Program-made: the position numbers and the translations under genes
Part shown: piece by piece, positions 16,706-27,226 of the stretch
Layout of the letters: every line of letters begins with the position of its first letter
How positions within the stretch are numbered: position 1 is the first letter of the stretch
The notes under the pieces: model-generated
What the model was told of the DNA's origin: nothing
Databases searched by the model: none
Seen by the model: the letters and a program-made list of their open reading frames with translations, nothing else
Source of the DNA: Glaciecola sp.
GTDB taxonomy: Bacteria; Pseudomonadota; Gammaproteobacteria; Enterobacterales; Alteromonadaceae
Direction of reading: 5' to 3'
DNA: 34,430 bases
Assembly: GCA_029251505.1 (NCBI GenBank)
Contig: JAQXDG010000014.1
Location: 1-34,430, forward strand

Positions 16706-18001
16706 CTAGGGTGAACGATACAGCGGCAAACCTGCTAATCGACGTTTGATTTCGGTAATCATCTGTTGGTACTCAGGTGAGTCTACCGTCTTGAAGGTCT
16801 GTTTAAACGCATCGGTTTTTAGGCCTTCTGGTAAATCCTTTATATCAGGAAAAAACAAATCTTCGTTAGTTGCAATCGACAAACGACTTTGTGCAGATTT
16901 TGCTGTACCCGGGTCAGTCAGATAATCAGCAAACTTGACGCCCGCCTTATCTGCAGCCAAATCAACAAAACTATAGCCACTGCCACTTACGACTCGGTCC
17001 ATTAATTCTTTGAACTCGCCAATTGCAACGGTCACACCTTGGTCTGAGAGCAACTTAATCGCTGCTGAAAAAATAAAGTGTTGAGATAAATCATTACGAT
17101 TAGCGAGCTTAGGCATAAAATCGCCATATAATACATCTCTAGCCAATGGTGGCGTCAGCCCTACAAAGTTGGCAAACCTAGAACTCCCAGCGTATATTGC
17201 TAATGCAAGAATTGCGGCTTCATTTTCTAAGTGTGCCGTGTCTGGTTGGCTTTGAATCTGTGCTTCAAGCATTAGCTCTCGGATATATGCCGACAAAGAC
17301 GTGTTATTGGTTTTAGGAATGCTTTGCACATTCATTAAAAAACCAAGGTAATAACTAATTCGGATCTCTTGGCTATTATCGCCACCAAAATCAATGCGCT
17401 CTCGGACTAATTTCAACTCAGTTAAAAAATCATGCATAGGCATGATACTTAACACCGCTTGACGTTGACTAAATTTCAGCGTGTCAATTTGAGCTTGGGC
17501 TTGTGTTGCAATTTGACTATCGGTATACATATTAACTAGCCAACTGATTGCAGCTAACAAGGTATTTCCTGGTAAATGCACTCGCCCTACAGACAAGTCT
17601 GTTATATCGATATCTTGACTACTTGCTAGCTGGATCGAGATATTGACATAACGGGGGGTAAACCACTTATTAAGTAATATACTCATGTGCATTTCACCAC
17701 CTTGTTGGGTGAAATCTATTGTGCCATTAAACCTGGGCATCGCGCGTTGCATAAAACCGAGTAAACTTTGCGCCTGAGCCTGAGTTACTGCAACATGATG
17801 TCCGACATGCCGTTCTTTAAATATTTTCGACAAGTCGTAAATAAGCTCATTGACGCTTTGCGCTTGATCAACTTGCTGCGCAGAAGACACAGACACTAGT
17901 GGCTGCTTTTGCAACAGTAAAAAATGCACACATAACAAAATAACCGCAATAAATGCGGCTATTTTTAATAAAAACGATATTAGGGTATTAATAAGGACCA
18001 T
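16706..18001 (-). CDS. Membrane-anchored envelope protein, unknown function
   Basis: A 431-residue protein with one N-terminal membrane helix (about residues 5-31) and a large, presumably periplasmic body. Residues 60-200 look like an alpha/beta domain containing LSVGRVHLPGNTLL, which loosely recalls DUF2140-type periplasmic proteins. Residues 305-365 hold a distinctive segment HFIFSAAIKLLSDQGV, then GEFKELMDRV, then GSGYSFVDLAADKAGVKFA, which looks like a conserved module. I do not recognise the family. Its start lies 14 bases inside the end of the upstream beta-propeller gene, so the two are almost certainly translationally coupled and probably work together. Confidence 0.8.
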   Translation of the reverse strand: MVLINTLISFLLKIAAFIAVILLCVHFLLLQKQPLVSVSSAQQVDQAQSVNELIYDLSKIFKERHVGHHVAVTQAQAQSLLGFMQRAMPRFNGTIDFTQQGGEMHMSILLNKWFTPRYVNISIQLASSQDIDITDLSVGRVHLPGNTLLAAISWLVNMYTDSQIATQAQAQIDTLKFSQRQAVLSIMPMHDFLTELKLVRERIDFGGDNSQEIRISYYLGFLMNVQSIPKTNNTSLSAYIRELMLEAQIQSQPDTAHLENEAAILALAIYAGSSRFANFVGLTPPLARDVLYGDFMPKLANRNDLSQHFIFSAAIKLLSDQGVTVAIGEFKELMDRVVSGSGYSFVDLAADKAGVKFADYLTDPGTAKSAQSRLSIATNEDLFFPDIKDLPEGLKTDAFKQTFKTVDSPEYQQMITEIKRRLAGLPLYRSP

Positions 18002-20087
18002 TCACTATAGCGGTATTACTAAGCGTAGTTTGCCATACTTGGCTTGCTTTGACATAATAAATTACATCTCCTATGACCACTGCTCGGTCTTCCCATGCGC
18101 CATAATACTGATTTTGTTTATTAGGCGTTGTCACACGTAAATCATTACTCATGCTAGCATTGCCAGTAAGATCAACTTGAAACAGTTCTAAGCGGTTATC
18201 TTCACCCCAAATATTATTCGTCATGGTCCAGCTTTGCATTGGCATAGCAAATAAGAACGCCGTATCCGATTGCGGCAAATATGTCAGTGCATGGTAATCA
18301 AATTCTGCCGGCGAGTAACCATTGGCAAAGATATATTCATCGACAATACGCGGCGAGCCAGAGACATCAAACAACGCAACTTTTGCACCCAATTCGTCTG
18401 CACCCGATAATGCAGGCGGTTGATCAAACCCACCGACTGGGACATTTTGACCAATCCCTAAAATGAAATTTTCGTTGATGGGATGCAGATATGATGAGTA
18501 TCCTGGCATTTCTAGTTCACCTGTCACCATCGGCATACTTGGATTAGACACATCAATCACATATAGCGGATCAATTTGCTCAAACGTAACCATGTAGGCG
18601 GTATCACCAAAATACCGTACGGCTCGAATATCTTCATTGGGCTTGCCTAGTTCAGCAGGCGCATTAGCATTTGGCAGTGAAGCCACTACATTGAGCTGAT
18701 TATTTTGCGCTGTTAGCGAGACGATATGTAATGCATGGTCAAAACGATCAGATGCATCATTACCCATAAACTCCGTAGTCACCGCTCGTAAATGGCTGTC
18801 AGTAGCACTTAAGCGCAAATTAGGTAAAGACCAGCCTAACGTGCCTGCCAACTCAACTGTACCATTATAAATAAACTGGTCAGTTGCCAAGGCAAAATGG
18901 TGCACTACGGTGTATTGATTAAGCATTTCACCAACATCAGTATATTGGGTTGTATTACCATGCACAAAAACTGCATCGGTGGTCACATATACGTCGTCAT
19001 ATTGTCCGTTGACACATTTTACTGAACGCTGGGTAGGATCATCTAAGTCGATCATCGTTAAGATAATCATCCCACGAGTACTATCAAGTGCTGTCGCATT
19101 TTCTGGAATATAACAATCTTGTGGTGCAAATAACGGTTGGCTCGCTGAGACTGATTCAGGATCTGTACTGACAGTCACCGAAGGGATCAGGTCATTGAAC
19201 GGCGTTTCTTGGATCGTGTTATAACCTGCAAGTCTTTGTGCGTCCGTATTACCCAAACCATTAAAAGTGGGAATGCTTGGCATGTATGAGCTTACCAATA
19301 ATAATTGGTTGTCGATGCGCTTAGAGCTCACCAAGTATCCATCGACCGTAATTTGATTGGTCAAGACTGGTTCTGCAGTGTTATTCATCGCAAATAACTC
19401 AATCATGAACTGACTCTGACCACCCCACCAAATACCATCATTAGCGGAATAATCATTGCTTTCATAACCTTCACCTACGACGACCAATTGATCGTCATGC
19501 AAGTACATCCCTCTTAAATACGTATAATTCATGGCGTCATTTTCTAACACAACGATAGTTGATTGCTCTTGTAAACTATCGTCCGGTTGCTTGGCTAATA
19601 CACGTATTTGTGTATTCAAATCTTGCACCTGCGGCATGGGCGACAATCCATTAATATCGGGTATCTTGGCATTCGTAATAGCCTGAATATTTCGCTCAAC
19701 CACATACAAATGCTGGCCATCAAATTTCATGATATCCATTTCGTCCACTCCGATTTCTTGAGTAATCGTTTGCGAAAAAGACTCACTAATAGGCGTCGCT
19801 AAACTATCGGATTGCGCAATCGAAGGTGAAGCAGGGGTGTTCACTCGAGTATTGTGATCATAATTGGCAAAAATGCCATTTTTTACTGATTGAGAAAATG
19901 ATTCACTATTTGCAGGCTTTAATTTAGCACCGGTAAGTTTTGGAGCAATGATTTGAGGAACACTGGGGTCAATGGTTTCATCTATCACTGGAGGCACAGG
20001 ATCAGCTTTGCTGCCACCACATCCATAAAGGATAAGCATACATACTGTTAGCGCTACGCATTGATATATTGTTTTATGATTGTTCAT
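17988..20087 (-). CDS. Beta-propeller-domain lipoprotein
   Basis: A 699-residue predicted outer-membrane lipoprotein: the signal peptide ends at lipobox LYGC (Cys23), followed by Gly-Gly, which does not carry an inner-membrane retention signal. After a linker to about residue 100, the segment GVDEMDIMKFDGQHLYVVE (residues 113-131) matches the entry blade of the secreted beta-propeller family (Pfam Beta_propel, PF09826). Repeated strands with D-G-x-x-Y/V-V patterns continue to the C-terminus. The hexamer SESFSQ occurs at residues 61-66 and 101-106. Function in the family is unknown; a scaffold or ligand-binding role is plausible. The gene is divergent from the GH13 lipoprotein gene and overlaps the next gene. 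Confidence 0.85.
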   Translation of the reverse strand: MNNHKTIYQCVALTVCMLILYGCGGSKADPVPPVIDETIDPSVPQIIAPKLTGAKLKPANSESFSQSVKNGIFANYDHNTRVNTPASPSIAQSDSLATPISESFSQTITQEIGVDEMDIMKFDGQHLYVVERNIQAITNAKIPDINGLSPMPQVQDLNTQIRVLAKQPDDSLQEQSTIVVLENDAMNYTYLRGMYLHDDQLVVVGEGYESNDYSANDGIWWGGQSQFMIELFAMNNTAEPVLTNQITVDGYLVSSKRIDNQLLLVSSYMPSIPTFNGLGNTDAQRLAGYNTIQETPFNDLIPSVTVSTDPESVSASQPLFAPQDCYIPENATALDSTRGMIILTMIDLDDPTQRSVKCVNGQYDDVYVTTDAVFVHGNTTQYTDVGEMLNQYTVVHHFALATDQFIYNGTVELAGTLGWSLPNLRLSATDSHLRAVTTEFMGNDASDRFDHALHIVSLTAQNNQLNVVASLPNANAPAELGKPNEDIRAVRYFGDTAYMVTFEQIDPLYVIDVSNPSMPMVTGELEMPGYSSYLHPINENFILGIGQNVPVGGFDQPPALSGADELGAKVALFDVSGSPRIVDEYIFANGYSPAEFDYHALTYLPQSDTAFLFAMPMQSWTMTNNIWGEDNRLELFQVDLTGNASMSNDLRVTTPNKQNQYYGAWEDRAVVIGDVIYYVKASQVWQTTLSNTAIVNGPY

Positions 20088-20305
20088 CTGTCGTTCCTTT
20101 TCTCAATTATCTTCCGCTTAATCTTATCTTAACTTCTTGGTTACTCATAAATAAATTTAAGACTATATTATGTTGTATTGGTCTACTTTTTGCCTTTTCA
20201 ACAGGATTCGCAACAGAACTAACGACTAAACTAACGACTGAACAGCCCCATCGACCAAACGAGTATGATCAGTACCATTCAAAAAGTGATGTTTGTTTTT
20301 ACTGA
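20069..20305 (+). CDS. Possible small secreted protein with uncertain start
   Basis: The frame encodes 78 residues from ATG 20069, which overlaps the first codons of the divergent beta-propeller gene by 19 bases. Residues 28-48 read as a strong signal peptide (NKFKTILCCIGLLFAFSTG, then FA before Thr). The mature part is about 30 residues and starts with two tandem ELTT/KLTT units encoded by a 12-base repeat. No ATG, GTG or TTG lies immediately before the signal peptide, so either the long N-terminus is used, an unusual start codon is used, or this is a decayed gene. Confidence 0.3.
   Translation: MFYDCSSVVPFLNYLPLNLILTSWLLINKFKTILCCIGLLFAFSTGFATELTTKLTTEQPHRPNEYDQYHSKSDVCFY
20216..20239 (+). 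repeat. Two-unit 12-base tandem repeat
   Basis: GAACTAACGACT (20216-20227) is followed directly by AAACTAACGACT (20228-20239), differing at one base. In the small frame it encodes ELTT then KLTT. It lies in the 259-base gap between the beta-propeller and GH13 genes. Confidence 0.75.
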
Positions 20306-20346
20306 ATAAGACATTACTATAGTTAAAAATAATTAGAAAATTTACT

Positions 20347-22716
20347 ATGCGTATATCTCAATTAGGTTGGTGTTCATTATTACTATTAGGGCTCATTGGC
20401 TGCGGCGGCGGTTCAGGAAGTACTAATACCCCCTCACAACCAAGTCAGCCGACTCAACCGGTCAATACCGCGCCAAATATCGACAGTTTAGCTGTACGTA
20501 GTATCAACACTAACGGCCAAGTGAGTGTGTCGTGGCGTGTAAGTGATAGCCAGCAAACTAACCTTAGTTGTAGCGTTGCGGTTACCGGTGCGATCACGAT
20601 TGAGCACGCGATAACTAACTGCGTAACAACCACTCAATATACGTTTACCGTTCCCGAAAACGGGACTTACCTAGCGGCACTGAGTGTGTCTGATGGAGAG
20701 CTCAGTAATACTGGTTCATTAAGCATCCCAGTGTCGAGTATCCCTGCCTCGACACCACCCGAAACCACTCCTCCTGTAACAACGCCTCCTGCTGCGCAAA
20801 CGATGATGAAAATTCATTTTTTGCATACATCAGAACAATATGCGGTTTGGGGTTTGCATTTATGGGGTAATGCGATTGCACCTCAAGACGTCACAACATG
20901 GCAAAATGCCCGACCATTAACGAGAGTTGAAGCCGACTACGCCATCTTTGAAGTGCCGATTGTTGATGGCAGTGAATATTTTAATTTTATTGTGCATTTT
21001 GGCGATATTAAAAGCCCTGCTTATGATTTACGCGTGATCCCGGATGATTTTGGGACTCAAGTATGGGTTGTCCAAGATACCGCCGTGAATATTACAGGGG
21101 CTAACGCCGAACCTTTTGCCGATGAAGCGAGTGCTCGAGCTGCGTTTAATGCCCTCGAAGCTTCAATTGGAAATGCATCCGACGCCATTGATTTGAGCCC
21201 TGTCAGTGTTGCAGTCCCTAACTCTACATTACCGGACAATTGGCAGAGCAATGCGAACTTTATGGAAATATATGTACGTGGATACAAAGACTCCGATGGT
21301 GATGGCATCGGTGATCTCAACGGCTTAACTGAACAACTCGATTATTTACAGGCCCTGGGTGTTACAGGTTTATGGTTAATGCCCATTATGGAAAGTTCAG
21401 ATAATGATCATGGTTACGAAACTCAAGATTACCGAGGAATTGAAACAGATTATGGCTCAATGGCGGATTTTGAACGTTTACTAGAACAAGCCCATCAACG
21501 CGGTATCGCTATCGTCATTGATTATTTGATTAACCATGCAAGTTATCTTAACCCTGTCTTTTTAGATTCTGCATCCAGTCCGAATCATGTAAAACGTGAT
21601 TGGTTTGTGTGGCGCGATGTCGCCCCTAATAATTGGTCGTTATGGGGTGGAAATCCATGGCGCACAGGAATAACAGGGAATTTCTATGGGGCATTTACCT
21701 CCCGCATGCCTGACTTTAATTTACTCAACCCTGAAGTCATTGCTTTTCATCAATCTAATCTCGCTTTTTGGCTCAATAAAGGTGTGGATGGATTTCGTTT
21801 TGATGCCGTCGGGGTATTAGTCGAAAATGGTCCCGGCGCATTAGAAAACCAATCACAAAATCACACCGTCATGCGCGCAATGCGTGACGTCATTACGCAA
21901 TACCCTCATGCATACATGGTCTGTGAATCACCCAGTAGCTATCAACAATTCGCTCAAGATAGCTCATGTGGCAAAGCGTTTCACTTTAGTGCGGGACACC
22001 GTATTTTAGAATCAGTTAAAGCCGGCCGCGTCGTGTCAGGGTTAATTCCTATCATAGAGGATGATAACTTAGCGAATATGCCATTGATTTTAGCTAATCA
22101 TGATTATTTTGCGGGTGATCGTATTGCCAACCAGTTGAATTATAACCTAACACAATATCGTCTGGCCGCAGCAACTTATATATTGTTATCAGCTAATCCG
22201 TTTACGTATTATGGCGAAGAAATTGGTATGGCAGCAGGATCTAATTTACAAGCCGATGCATCGTTGCGGACACCGATGAGCTGGACCAATGATTCGGTGA
22301 CCGCCGGTTTCACTTCTGGTAATGCACCATTTAGAAGATTATCCGCTAACTCAACCACGAATAATGTGGCTGCACAACTCAATGACAGTGATAGCTTATA
22401 TGCTTTTTACCAAAGACTGTATGCGCTGCGCCAGGCCTATCCTGAGATTGCAACAGGGACTAAAACCGCATTAAGTCAACCCAATGATGAAATACTTGTA
22501 TGGAAGACACAATCAGGGGACACAACCGTAGTCATCGCAATAAATTTACGAACTCAAACGGGAATAAACCACAATATTAATGTCGGGATGACCAATGTTA
22601 GTTTTAGTAATCTGTATGACTCAACAAACGTTAATACAAATACGCTGGTCAGTGATAGTAGCGGTCAACTATTACTAAGTTTAGCCGCACATGGTGTTCA
22701 AGTGTGGATTAATTAA
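20347..22716 (+). CDS. GH13 alpha-amylase-family lipoprotein with CBM41-like domain
   Basis: A 789-residue surface or periplasmic alpha-glucan hydrolase. Lipobox LIGC (Cys19) is followed by Gly-Gly-Gly, compatible with the outer membrane. After a Ser/Pro/Gln linker comes an Ig-like domain (about 40-133), a Pro/Thr linker, and at 153-250 a pullulanase-type starch-binding (CBM41/PUD) domain, KIHFLHTSEQYAVWGLHLW. The GH13 barrel starts near residue 303 (MEIYVRGY, then DSDGDGIGDLNGL). Catalytic residues are Asp486 in GFRFDA, Glu527 in VCESPS and Asp586 in ANHDYF. Region I reads DYLINHAS rather than the common DxVxNH form. Exact substrate is not deducible; no other maltose or glycogen genes are nearby. 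The ribosome site is weak. Confidence 0.92.
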   Translation: MRISQLGWCSLLLLGLIGCGGGSGSTNTPSQPSQPTQPVNTAPNIDSLAVRSINTNGQVSVSWRVSDSQQTNLSCSVAVTGAITIEHAITNCVTTTQYTFTVPENGTYLAALSVSDGELSNTGSLSIPVSSIPASTPPETTPPVTTPPAAQTMMKIHFLHTSEQYAVWGLHLWGNAIAPQDVTTWQNARPLTRVEADYAIFEVPIVDGSEYFNFIVHFGDIKSPAYDLRVIPDDFGTQVWVVQDTAVNITGANAEPFADEASARAAFNALEASIGNASDAIDLSPVSVAVPNSTLPDNWQSNANFMEIYVRGYKDSDGDGIGDLNGLTEQLDYLQALGVTGLWLMPIMESSDNDHGYETQDYRGIETDYGSMADFERLLEQAHQRGIAIVIDYLINHASYLNPVFLDSASSPNHVKRDWFVWRDVAPNNWSLWGGNPWRTGITGNFYGAFTSRMPDFNLLNPEVIAFHQSNLAFWLNKGVDGFRFDAVGVLVENGPGALENQSQNHTVMRAMRDVITQYPHAYMVCESPSSYQQFAQDSSCGKAFHFSAGHRILESVKAGRVVSGLIPIIEDDNLANMPLILANHDYFAGDRIANQLNYNLTQYRLAAATYILLSANPFTYYGEEIGMAAGSNLQADASLRTPMSWTNDSVTAGFTSGNAPFRRLSANSTTNNVAAQLNDSDSLYAFYQRLYALRQAYPEIATGTKTALSQPNDEILVWKTQSGDTTVVIAINLRTQTGINHNINVGMTNVSFSNLYDSTNVNTNTLVSDSSGQLLLSLAAHGVQVWIN

Positions 22717-22745
22717 CCGTAAAGTACGACACCCATAAACGGCAT

Positions 22746-23294
22746 CTATACAGATTGCAGCACAGTCCACTGTACTTCACATTGTGCATCAGGCATTGCC
22801 ACATAGATAGATTGTTCAGTGATCGTCAATGATAACGACATGGTCCGTTGCAGTGATTGACTAAGGGCTTGGATTTGCGCCCATTCAAACTGCCTGACAT
22901 TGATAGGTAAACGACTCAATTCAGCTTCGCTTTGTCGCCACCACACATCAGATTTAGAATTAAAACTATAAATGTAAGCTTGCTTTGCTAAACGACTCGC
23001 TTTTTTAGCTCGTTCGCCGCTAGGCTCGCCCATATCGATTGATAAATGCAATACATCATCCAAGTCACGCAGCCAAATATCAGGCTCATCTGGAGAGCTT
23101 AAGCCTTTGGTAAACACCATCAGATGTTCAGGATCATCAGCGCCATGCAAGCAAAACGCCATTAAACGCGCCATCATTCGCTCTGCGGTTTCTGACGGAT
23201 GCTGAGCGACAGTCAAATTTAACGTCTCATAATAATGCTGATTTAAATCAGAAATGGCGATCGAAAATTTATAAATAGTAGGCTTGAGTGCCAT
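22746..23294 (-). CDS. yaeQ: YaeQ family protein
   Basis: A 182-residue protein matching YaeQ nearly end to end: MALKPTIYKFSIAISDL at the start, HPSETAERMMARLMAFCL, and PDIWLRDLDD with GEPSGERAKKASRLA in the middle. The fold is related to PD-(D/E)XK nucleases, and the E/D residues of the core are present. The cellular role is unclear; E. coli YaeQ was reported as an RfaH suppressor. It follows parE on the same strand with a 104-base gap. Confidence 0.92.
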   Translation of the reverse strand: MALKPTIYKFSIAISDLNQHYYETLNLTVAQHPSETAERMMARLMAFCLHGADDPEHLMVFTKGLSSPDEPDIWLRDLDDVLHLSIDMGEPSGERAKKASRLAKQAYIYSFNSKSDVWWRQSEAELSRLPINVRQFEWAQIQALSQSLQRTMSLSLTITEQSIYVAMPDAQCEVQWTVLQSV

Positions 23295-23398
23295 GTGTGA
23301 TTCATCCTTTACAGATAGTAGTCATTGCTATTGCGGAGCGAAATAGAACTAAGCTTTGAGCGGTGGAGTGAGTTGTGCGGGATAAAAGCTGAGAAATG

Positions 23399-25346
<1,948 letters not shown>

Positions 25347-25380
25347 GAATTATTATCTCGCGATATTACCAAGTACGTTA

Positions 25381-26007
25381 CTATTGAGCAAACCTTTCAC
25401 ACGCTAAAAACTGACAAATCGCAGGTAATTCACGGCTAAAATCTTGATAGGCGTGGTCACCACCTGCACGAATGCGTAAATCACTTTCTTTGTACAAGGT
25501 CTCTGCAAGGCGATAATTGAGCACTTCATCACCGGTTTGCAACCATACTTGAAATTGTTTAGGAGCACTTAACTGAGTAATATTGCGTTGTTCAATTGCA
25601 TCAATATCAGCATGGGTTAACGTAAATTGTTCTTTGCTGTAAGGGTTAACATGCTCCCCCAAGTACTCAGGAAAAAGTCGATGAGGCGCGACCGCAGGAT
25701 TAATTAGTACCGCTTTGGCTGAATACTCAGATGAACTGACTTTTTCGACTAAATGCGTCGCTAAAAATCCCCCCATTGAACTGCCAACTACTCCTAATAA
25801 CTGCTCACCATAGGTATGTTGTAGAGCAGTAAATCGCGTTATCGTTTGTTCCACTGCCTTAGCCGGCACCCCAGACAACACCGGCATATGCAGTTGAATA
25901 TGCGGAAAATGCTGCGCAACGTAATGTCGCATATCTTGAGCTTTGGCAGACATCGGAGAGCTTAAAAAACCATGTAAATACAGAATGTGTGCTTGTGGAA
26001 AACTCAT
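25381..26007 (-). CDS. yqiA: YqiA-type alpha/beta-hydrolase esterase
   Basis: A 208-residue alpha/beta hydrolase of the YqiA family, with esterase activity in E. coli. Visible signatures are ILYLHGFLSSPMSAKA at the N-terminus (oxyanion loop HGF), the nucleophile elbow GSSMGGFLA, and the C-terminal GGDHAYQDF supplying the catalytic His. It overlaps the DUF1249 gene by 4 bases. In E. coli cpdA separates these two genes; here it does not. Confidence 0.92.
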   Translation of the reverse strand: MSFPQAHILYLHGFLSSPMSAKAQDMRHYVAQHFPHIQLHMPVLSGVPAKAVEQTITRFTALQHTYGEQLLGVVGSSMGGFLATHLVEKVSSSEYSAKAVLINPAVAPHRLFPEYLGEHVNPYSKEQFTLTHADIDAIEQRNITQLSAPKQFQVWLQTGDEVLNYRLAETLYKESDLRIRAGGDHAYQDFSRELPAICQFLACERFAQ

Positions 26008-26453
26008 TGTTTTTGCGCCGCTCGTTTATTGTGATACGCCACACAAAATTGCAGCCATTCGGATAAAAAAACATTAACCATGAACTTTTCATTTTTTTGA
26101 TGCATGTGCAAATTAGGATATTCGTAACTCGCCTTTAGATGTCCAATATGCTGACAACTAATGACCTCGGCAGATTTGGCATCGTGGTACAAACGTACTG
26201 TCATTGAAGGCTTCATAAAATTAGGTAGTTGTTCTGCGATTTGTTTGACTTCAACGGTCGTGGTGTACCGTGCACAATCGACAATCGTGATCGAATAACT
26301 CAATAACGCCTCAACACAAAAATCATAAGATAATGCTGCTGTATCACAATCCGGCAATAAGCGCATAAAGCGCGCATAATTGTGATCCCCAATCGCTAAC
26401 AGACTGGGTAAATGGGGGACGTACTTTTTTTTATACTGAATACTCACTGCCAA
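26004..26453 (-). CDS. yqiB: DUF1249 family protein YqiB
   Basis: A 149-residue protein of the DUF1249 family, function unknown. Hallmarks are YARFMRLLPDCD near the N-terminus, ARYTTTVEVKQ in the middle, VRLYHDAKSAEVISCQ, YPNLHMHQKNEKFMVN and the ending LSEWLQFC. Overlaps nudF by 10 bases upstream and yqiA by 4 bases downstream, so it sits within a tightly coupled operon. Confidence 0.93.
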   Translation of the reverse strand: MAVSIQYKKKYVPHLPSLLAIGDHNYARFMRLLPDCDTAALSYDFCVEALLSYSITIVDCARYTTTVEVKQIAEQLPNFMKPSMTVRLYHDAKSAEVISCQHIGHLKASYEYPNLHMHQKNEKFMVNVFLSEWLQFCVAYHNKRAAQKQ

Positions 26454-27061
26454 TCCGCTATGATTTTTTGTTTATTTAAAAAGAAATATTGTAGTGCAAT
26501 AATCGCCGCAGCGTTATCTATTCGACCAGATTCAAGCCATTGTTTTGCGGTTTGTTCTGGCACTCGATGGACTAAAATGTCTTCAGACTCGTGCTCAACG
26601 CCATGAATGCCATCCGCCTGAGTTGCGTCGGTTTTAGCCATAAAAATATGCAATCGCTCGGTAGTGCCTCCTGGGCTCGATAAGTAACTGCAGGCTTTAG
26701 TTAAATGGCTTAAATGAATACCCGCTTCTTCATGGGCTTCTTTATGACAGATATCTTCAGCGCTGTAGCCGTCATCAATCATGCCGGCAATGACTTCCAT
26801 TAACCACGGTGAATCAGATGTAGCCATCGCACCTAATCGAAACTGCTCTATTAATACAAATTCTTGTGTATTTGGATCATAAGGGAGTAATGCGACGGCA
26901 TGCCCACGTTCAAACATTTCTCGGGTCACAACATCAGACCAACCACCTGAAAATAACTTATGTTTGACTGTATACTGCACCATTTTAAAAAAACCGTCGT
27001 ATAATTTAGTTGTGGTTAATACTTTAACGTCTTGGTTGCTAAACTGAGGTCTAATTGACAT
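26444..27061 (-). CDS. nudF: ADP-ribose pyrophosphatase NudF with an altered Nudix box
   Basis: Nudix hydrolase that cleaves ADP-ribose to AMP and ribose-5-phosphate. The 205 residues match NudF: GHAVALLPYDP, LIEQFRLGA and the segment ahead of the Nudix box. The box reads GMIDDGY, SAEDICH, KEAHEEAGI: the Glu at position 7 is Tyr99, and the Arg of the REUxEE core is Lys107. The metal-binding Glu108, Glu111 and Glu112 are kept. The base sequence clearly gives TAC at residue 99. It is the first gene of the operon, divergent from tolC, the usual gammaproteobacterial arrangement. Confidence 0.93.
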   Translation of the reverse strand: MSIRPQFSNQDVKVLTTTKLYDGFFKMVQYTVKHKLFSGGWSDVVTREMFERGHAVALLPYDPNTQEFVLIEQFRLGAMATSDSPWLMEVIAGMIDDGYSAEDICHKEAHEEAGIHLSHLTKACSYLSSPGGTTERLHIFMAKTDATQADGIHGVEHESEDILVHRVPEQTAKQWLESGRIDNAAAIIALQYFFLNKQKIIADWQ

Positions 27062-27096
27062 AATTTCCCTAATTGATAAATATACGATTACATTCT

Positions 27097-27121
27097 GTTA
27101 CACATAACCCTATTTCGTAAC
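27097..27121. promoter_or_regulatory. GTTAC/GTAAC dyad between nudF and tolC
   Basis: GTTAC (27097-27101) and GTAAC (27117-27121) form an inverted repeat with a 15-base spacer, about 36 bases upstream of the nudF start on one side and about 106 from tolC on the other. It could be a regulator-binding site for the divergent promoters. The same pentamers occur in the parE leader. Role unproven. Confidence 0.2.
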
Positions 27122-27153
27122 GTGATAAGTATATATGTATCCGCTTGAATTTC

Positions 27154-27183
27154 TTACAATCACGGTATACAAATGCATATACT
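27154..27183 (+). promoter_or_regulatory. Candidate tolC promoter
   Basis: TTACAA (27154-27159) and TATACT (27178-27183) are separated by 18 bases, giving a start of transcription near 27190 and a leader of about 37 bases before tolC with AAGG at a normal distance from the ATG. Both hexamers are near consensus; the match was made by eye. Confidence 0.35.
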
Positions 27184-27226
27184 AGAAACAATAATTGTTT
27201 CATTTTAACTCTTTTAAGGCAGCAAT

